A DNA stretch of 64,000 nucleotides from Distichodus sexfasciatus (Eukaryota; Chordata; Actinopteri; Characiformes; Distichodontidae), in contig JAVGVS010000021.1 in NCBI GenBank assembly GCA_032718565.1, positions 4,306,047 through 4,370,046 of the forward strand, read 5' to 3'. Below the pieces are notes generated by a model. It had not been told where the DNA came from and did no database searches. It saw only the letters and a program-made list of their open reading frames with translations. This document shows, in pieces, positions 58,405 through 64,000 of the stretch. Each line of letters opens with the position of its first letter. Position 1 is the first letter of the stretch. A program made the translations under genes and the position numbers.

Positions 58405-60005
58405 TCAATCAAAGTCAAAGTCAAAGTAAACTTTGTCATCTCTGCTATATACACTGTACAGATAAACAGAGAGACGAGACGACGTGGCTCCAGTTTTTCA
58501 GTGCAACAGGAAATAAAGGACAAAGAACAAATAAGGCACACAAAATAAACAGTATATAAATAGAATACAAAAATATACATTTTAAACTAGGAATGGAATA
58601 TTAAATATAACTTTAAACTAGAACTGGAAATAGAGGTAGAGGACAGACAGTTTGGATGCAGTATTTCCTACAGAAGTGGAAGTTGACATTGACACTGGAT
58701 GTCCAGGAGGTTAGATACAGTTTCAATATGAAAAAGTCTATATCCAGTCTTTGAATAAAACAGTAAAAAAAGTATAAAAAAGTAACATTTAAGTTTTGCA
58801 GATATTTTAACAGTAGTGGAGAACCAAGGTCTGTGCAATATTTTTCAAAATAATTTGTGTAGAAACAGTTAAAAAGTGACCAGTGATATATACATTCAAT
58901 GTTCAATGGTTGTGCAAATAAGTAGCAGCAGTGAAAAAATTATTACAGGAGTGTTGTAGCAACAGTCATTTGAGGAGGAATTACATCTTCAGTGTACATC
59001 GTCAGTGCAACATGAATGAGATGGTATGTGTAGCAGCATGTGCATCACGGTGATGGTGATGTGTAAAGTGCAGAGGTGCAGCAGAGTCAGTTAGTCCACA
59101 GTCCGGGTGTGTGTGTGGGGGGAAGTGTGAGGGCAGGAAGTGTGTTTAAGAGTCTGATGGCTTGTGGGAAAAAGCTATCACGCATTCTGGTGGTTCGAGT
59201 CCTGATGCTGCGATAGCGTCTGCCGAATGGGAGGAGTGTAAAGAGTCCATGTGAAGGAGGTGAGGCGTCGAGCACGATGCAGCAGGCCCTCCTGATGCAG
59301 TGTTTGTCTTGCAGCGGCGGGAGAGACGCACCAATGATGTTGCCAGCTGCTTTGACAATGCTTTGAAGCCGCCTGTTATCGGCAACAGTGCTGTTACCGA
59401 ACCAGACGGAGATGCACCTGGTCAGGACGCTCTCTATGGTGCCCCTGTAGAACACGGTGAGGGTGGGAGGGGGGAGGTTGGCTCGCTTCAGCCGTCTCAG
59501 GAAGTGGAGACGCTGCTGGGCCTTTTTGGCGATGGAGGTGGTGTTGGTGGTCCAGGTGAGGTCGTCGGAGATGTGAACTCCCAGGAACTTGGTGTTTTTT
59601 ACAGTCTCAACTGTGGAACCGTGAATGCTTAGTGGTGTGTGGGTGGAGCGAGTTCTCCTGAAGTCGACAATCATTTCCTTGGTTTTGTCCACATTCAGCG
59701 ACAGGTTGTTCTCACTGCACCAGGCAGCCAGCTGCTGAACCTCGTCCCTGTACGCCGACTCATCGTTGTTGCTGATGAGCCCCATCACGGTCGTGTCATC
59801 GGCGAATTTGATGATGTGGTTCGAGCTGTGCAGGGCGGTGCAGTCGTGGGTCAGGAGTGTGAACAGGAGTGGACTGAGAACGCAGTCCTGAGGAGCTCCG
59901 ATGCTCAGCCTGATGGTGCTGGAAACGTTGTCGCTGATTCGGACGGACTGAGGCCTCTCTGACAGGAATTTCAGTATCCAGACCAGTTCAAATCGATCAA
60001 ACTGA
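58405..60005 (-). mobile_element. 5'-truncated L2/CR1-type LINE
   Basis: A 325-codon open frame (60064-59087) encodes the C-terminal half of a non-LTR reverse transcriptase. It has GAPQDCVLSPLLFTLLTHDC (RT block 4), the catalytic IIKFADDTTVMGLI, the NLSLNVDKTKEMIVDF block and TKFLGVHI, followed by the C-terminal region. The first ~20 codons (60064-60006) look like flanking sequence. About 680 bp of 3' untranslated sequence follows, ending in TTTGACT-type tandem repeats at about 58405-58440, as in fish L2-clade elements. The endonuclease and RT N terminus are missing, so it is inactive, but the remaining frame is open, suggesting recent insertion. Confidence 0.85.
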
Positions 60006-60065
60006 TCACGAGGCGAACTCCCTAACCGTTGTGCTACTAATTGCCTGATGTACCAGTCATACAAC

Positions 60066-61400
60066 AGCTACACCAAACTCTAACTACAGTAACCAAAAGC
60101 AAACCATTTCTATAAAAAGCATTTTTTCATTTGAGGTATGATTCTCGCATACAAACATGTTCTCACAATGACACAAAAATCTGACAAATCTCATTTGCCA
60201 CTAACTTTTAGAGGTCAGCCAGGTCCTCATAAGCATTAAAAAACTGCTTTGTCTCACACACATACATACAAACACAAACAAAGCATTGTCCCTTTTAGGA
60301 GACAATCCAGTCCTCGTAAATGCACACAGACACACACAAATGAGTCATCTTGTAGTGTAAAGGGATGCCACATTTCATTTGTGCTATAAATCATAGCACT
60401 ATTTCTGCTCAGTACGGTTGTTACTTCATTTATCCTGTGTTCAGAATGTCTATTGGGTTGTGTTTCTTTCCAACAAATACAAGCCAGAGGTAGTAAGTAC
60501 AGATCATGTTCAGGCCAATGCAATCTTACTTTCCCAAAGCCTCATATGTGGAGGGAGATGAAGATTAAAGATATTCTGTCCCCTGTGTCCAGTATGTTCT
60601 AGAACTCTCCTTTACAGTTCAGTTGTTATTGGCCTTAAAGAGGACTCTCTCAGGGTGAAAACAGCTACCAGAGATAGTAATATGTAGATAAGAAATATGT
60701 TGGGCCATCTCGGGTATTTAGAACAGTGGTGGTTTTATAGAGTAAACATGGGAATATGGGGCAAGCGGAATGAGAAACAGCTCACTTACACAGAACGGCT
60801 TTGTTTCCTCAACTGGATAAAAAGAGATTTATAGAGTTATGCACCCTACAATCTAGCATTGTATAAGTGTTTGGTGCATGAGACCCTATTCATTACTTTC
60901 TCAAGCCTCACTCTCAGTTTTTTCAAAGTCGTCATAAGACTGATTGCTCAATGTGTTGATAAAACAGTGGGTAAATTCCAGTGAAGTGCAATTAAGAAGA
61001 ACACTACGTGAAAATGTTCCTAGAAACCCACAGTCAGGTGCTGCTTCTTATTCCGCAAAATGAAACAGATGTGGCAGGTTATTTGTGATGTTAGGAAGCT
61101 AATTTTCTTCAACTTATGCTGCTGTGGTAACCATGATGTCAGTTACTGAATAAAATAAATGATTGTCTTCAGTACCAGATGTGAGGAAGAAGGTATGAAT
61201 GAAAAGATAGTTACACCAAGAATTAAGAAAATTATTCTTTATAAAGACTTTGGCCTCTGAGCTTTGAAAGCAGGAACATTATCTGAAAAGAGTACTGAAA
61301 AGAGTTCCCCGAAAAGGGAAGCTTGTGATCCATTTATTTTGTCAACAAAACTCAATGTTAGAGAATATTTTCTGTATCTCATATTAATATGCACAAAACA
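60066..61400. other. Intergenic DNA right of the LINE
   Basis: AT-rich, no gene recognised. About 60170-60330 contains GTCCTCATAAGCATT-like motifs resembling those at 10770-10910. Confidence 0.4.
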
Positions 61401-61520
61401 TTAAGGGCTGGTTTCTTGAACATGGATTAAACCTAGTCTTGGATTAAGTTGCAAAACCAATAGTGATTTACCAATGAAAGTCAAAGTTAGTCTAGGAAAA
61501 GGCTTCATCTTAGACTGAGA
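61401..61520. repeat. Small dispersed repeat, copy 2
   Basis: GGGCTGGTTTCTTGAACATG and ACCTAGTCTTGGATTAA match 45240-45290. Same MITE-like family. Confidence 0.55.
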
Positions 61521-61769
61521 AATTGGCCATAAAAGTTTTTTTCACCACAGTAACAATGGGATCTTTGCTCTTTGCTCATTGTTACATTACCAATTAATAC
61601 AATTCTCCAAACAGTTTCAATTTGCCAAGCTTGTTTAGTTATTCAGTGCATTCAGAAGGCTGGCTATGCGAGCCAAACATCACTTTTTGCTCTATATTAC
61701 TAAAACCTGGCGAACAAAAAGGAAATTAAAAATAAATTAAAAACAAAAAAGGGAATTCATTTCAAACTA

Positions 61770-62705
61770 TCTTTTGGGTATGTTTGGGTATGTTGGGTAG
61801 GTATCGGTTTTGTTTCTCTGGCTTTCTGGGTTCACTTTTGGGTGTTGTTTCTGTGGTGTTTGCCCCTCATGTCTCCTCTGGTTAGTCTTAGCCTTCTGAG
61901 TTAGCTTGCTCCTCACTGCTGGGTTCTGTGTCTACACTGCATGCCCTTTTGAGTAGTCCACTATCTGTTTAGTGTGCGCCCCATTTCCTGGGACATTGTT
62001 TGCACTGCATGTTCCCTACCTAGTAGGTTAGTATCTGTGTAGAACACCCCCGCGCTTATCATTGAGTTTAGCTGTGTCTCGTTCTGCCTTGAGTTAGGGA
62101 TTGGTGCAAGCACTCGTTTGTTGAGTTCTGTGGCCTTATTTAAGTCAGTTTAACCCATGTGTCTTTGAGTCTGTATCCCCCATACCTTGTGTGGTTGTTT
62201 GTGGCGTGTTGTTGGATTTCCTGGATTACCTTCTGCTTCTTTCCCTTTGTTTGGACTTTTGGACCCTCATGATTTCGGTTTGGTTTTGAGTCTCCTTTTT
62301 GGATTGCCCTTTTTGGTTTCTTTGTCTCACCCATTTCTCCTGTGTTTCTCCCCAGGCTCGTGACTCCCAGTGAGCTTTCCCCGGTTGGCCAGACTGCCTA
62401 GGTGGCTACCGAGTCTGGGCCATTGTCAGCTTACCTCCCCAGTCTTCAAGCGTAAGGACCTTGCTTGTTCTGGTTACTCGGAGAGGTCCACGCCCCCCCA
62501 ACCCCCCCACCCCCCCTTAACCTGAAGCCAACGACTGGGAGCACGGGCCTCACCTCTCTGTTGTTACTTTGCTCCTGTTTTGTGTGCATTTTTGCTCTTT
62601 GTGTCTCACATACCTTTACCCTCAATAAACCCTTTTGTGTCAAGCCTGCAACAGTGTCCTCATCCCCTTCCCTCCTCCACACTGCAACCACTACACCATG
62701 ACACT
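61770..62705 (+). mobile_element. Possible solo LTR of a retrotransposon
   Basis: A ~0.9-kb pyrimidine-rich block unlike its AT-rich flanks. It has a TATA-like TATTTAAG at about 62136, an AATAAA at about 62622 and ends near ACCATGACA, a typical end of fish gypsy-type LTRs. I could not find a matching TGTCATG-type start or a target duplication, so the left boundary and class are uncertain. Confidence 0.35.
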
Positions 62706-63837
62706 GCCTTATTTATCGCATCATATTATACATGATGATTTGAAGTTGCCTGAAGTGCAAGGTAGATGGCATTCTTTTCCAAAAAAACAAGACCCCAGAG
62801 TGCACTGCTCTGATTTTTACAGGATAAACCTTGTCAGTAAACTATGAGGACAAGAAAAAAACAAAAAATATTGTTCATATTTGTAATCAAGGTTTTGGCA
62901 GGAATTGTTAAATATATGTAAAAGCTGAAATCAAATGAGAATGTAATAGGATTGCTATGTCCTAACTATTCTGTGGAACGTGCGAATAGAAAAAGAACCA
63001 CTTTGTAATTTGCTACTGCATCTTCCAAATTCTCCGGCATCTGGACAGTAAATAAAAATAGTGCATTTGGAAAACACTTTTTCTGTATTTTTTTCCTGAT
63101 AACATATTTAATCCTTGATTGAGTCTGGAGTTCTGAAGCACATTTAAGACAAACACCACAGCACTTAGTTTATAAGTCTTTTTATATCTGCGTTTTCAAT
63201 GTGTTGTGAAGTCAAAGTTGTGGTGCTGACTGGATTCTCAAATACAGACCAGAGGTTCTGAGCCGATCTGTGTTCTACCCCCAGCACTACTACCTTTGAG
63301 CCCCTGAGCAAACCTGAACTCAAACCTGAATCAGTGGCATTAAGTATTAATGTGCATATTGAGTTCTCTTTATTTTATTTGCACTTTGACACCATCAGTA
63401 CAATTTTCTATCTAGTCATACTGTGTAGGGCTGAATAGATGCAGTATAAATTCTTGTCAATATATCAACAGTTCTATTAACTCTTCTGTTAACTTTTCTA
63501 CTGTTCGACTTGTTTGGTTAGCCTCATGGTTAAGGGTAAGTTAAAAGGTTCAATTAGTTTTGCCTTGAATTGCAGATGAAGAAAGTTAAACATTTTTCAC
63601 AATCATTTGATTTTAGAATGGCCAGGTTGAGATGTGGTTGATATATTTAGAGAATTAATATATAGAGTGGAATAATGGAACAGGATGCTACTTGATACTT
63701 TAGGAGGTGCAGAAGAGTAAAATATTGGCAATTAAAATAATGTAATTAGAAACTACATAATCAATAATAATCAAGTGAAAATATGTGCGGTTCTCCCTTA
63801 TTCCATAATTCAAAGGGAGATAACATGTAGGGATGTA
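62706..63837. other. Intergenic DNA
   Basis: AT-rich; no gene, RNA or clear repeat recognised. Confidence 0.4.
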
Positions 63838-64000
63838 ACGATACATCAATCTACATCGATACACAGATACAATGATCAGCAACCCAATAGCATTGATTCA
63901 AAATGAAAACATTGATCAGACATCATACATATTGTAACACTGTAATGTCACTTAACATTGAACAGGAGGTCTATATATATTTTTTTTTTAAAGATTGTTT
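63838..64000 (+). mobile_element. hAT-like MITE, cut by the window edge
   Basis: TAGGGATGTAACGATACATC then ATCTACATCGATACAC is the typical start of fish hAT MITEs related to those at 4.2-5.2 kb. The right end is not seen within the window. Confidence 0.5.

Noticed and set aside
59300..59962. Two ~110-codon plus-strand frames
   Set aside because: Antisense shadows of the LINE reverse transcriptase frame.

Overview
This window is vertebrate nuclear DNA, almost certainly from a teleost fish. The genes have small exons in long AT-rich introns with GT-AG junctions, there is no prokaryotic-style gene packing, and the interspersed repeats are of fish type (hAT MITEs with 8-bp target duplications, Tc1-like fragments, an L2/CR1-type LINE, tRNA-like SINEs). 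Two protein-coding genes can be read exon by exon with matching splice phases, and a third is suggested by position. All lie on the minus strand, so transcription runs right to left: opn4 (melanopsin), then ldb3 (ZASP/Cypher), then probably the 5' end of bmpr1a. The same OPN4-LDB3-BMPR1A order and orientation is known from the human 10q23 region.

Layout, left to right. 1-14.6 kb: likely 5' non-coding part and first introns of a bmpr1a-like gene. There is a CpG-rich promoter-like segment with a donor site at 14260 and a possible start-codon exon at 3039-3186; the introns are full of hAT-type MITEs. 16.2-29.6 kb: ldb3. PDZ exons lie at 29.4, 23.8 and 22.1 kb. Two alternative ZM exons follow: a skeletal type at 21.1-21.5 kb and a cardiac type at 18.5-18.7 kb. 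Three shared exons then end at a LIM-less C terminus. Every junction is in phase, giving 271-aa (cardiac-type) and 318-aa (skeletal-type) proteins. I see no LIM-domain exon anywhere in the window. 29.6-38.5 kb: intergenic, dominated by a 2.7-kb CpG-rich minisatellite (33.17-35.88 kb) with 63/54-bp units and a 1169-bp higher-order repeat. 38.5-57.2 kb: opn4, 11 coding exons, 574 aa. A 501-aa alternative C terminus arises by reading through the exon 9 donor. 57.2-64 kb: opn4 promoter, a (TC)n block, a 5'-truncated L2-like LINE with intact RT motifs next to a SINE, and a possible solo LTR.

Functionally the genes are unrelated. opn4 encodes a retinal-binding, Gq-type (invertebrate-like) photopigment. 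ldb3 encodes a Z-disc PDZ protein of striated muscle. bmpr1a encodes a BMP type I receptor. Their linkage is conserved synteny rather than a pathway.

The observations I find most interesting are: (i) the apparent LIM-less ldb3 locus squeezed against the next promoter; (ii) the hairpin-forming, triplet-preserving minisatellite; (iii) ~214-bp direct repeats flanking opn4 exon 2; (iv) a perfect 24-bp palindrome in an opn4 intron; (v) two back-to-back fold-back elements just upstream (genome-left) of opn4 exon 10; (vi) a hAT element carrying a CGGBP1-like zinc-finger remnant.
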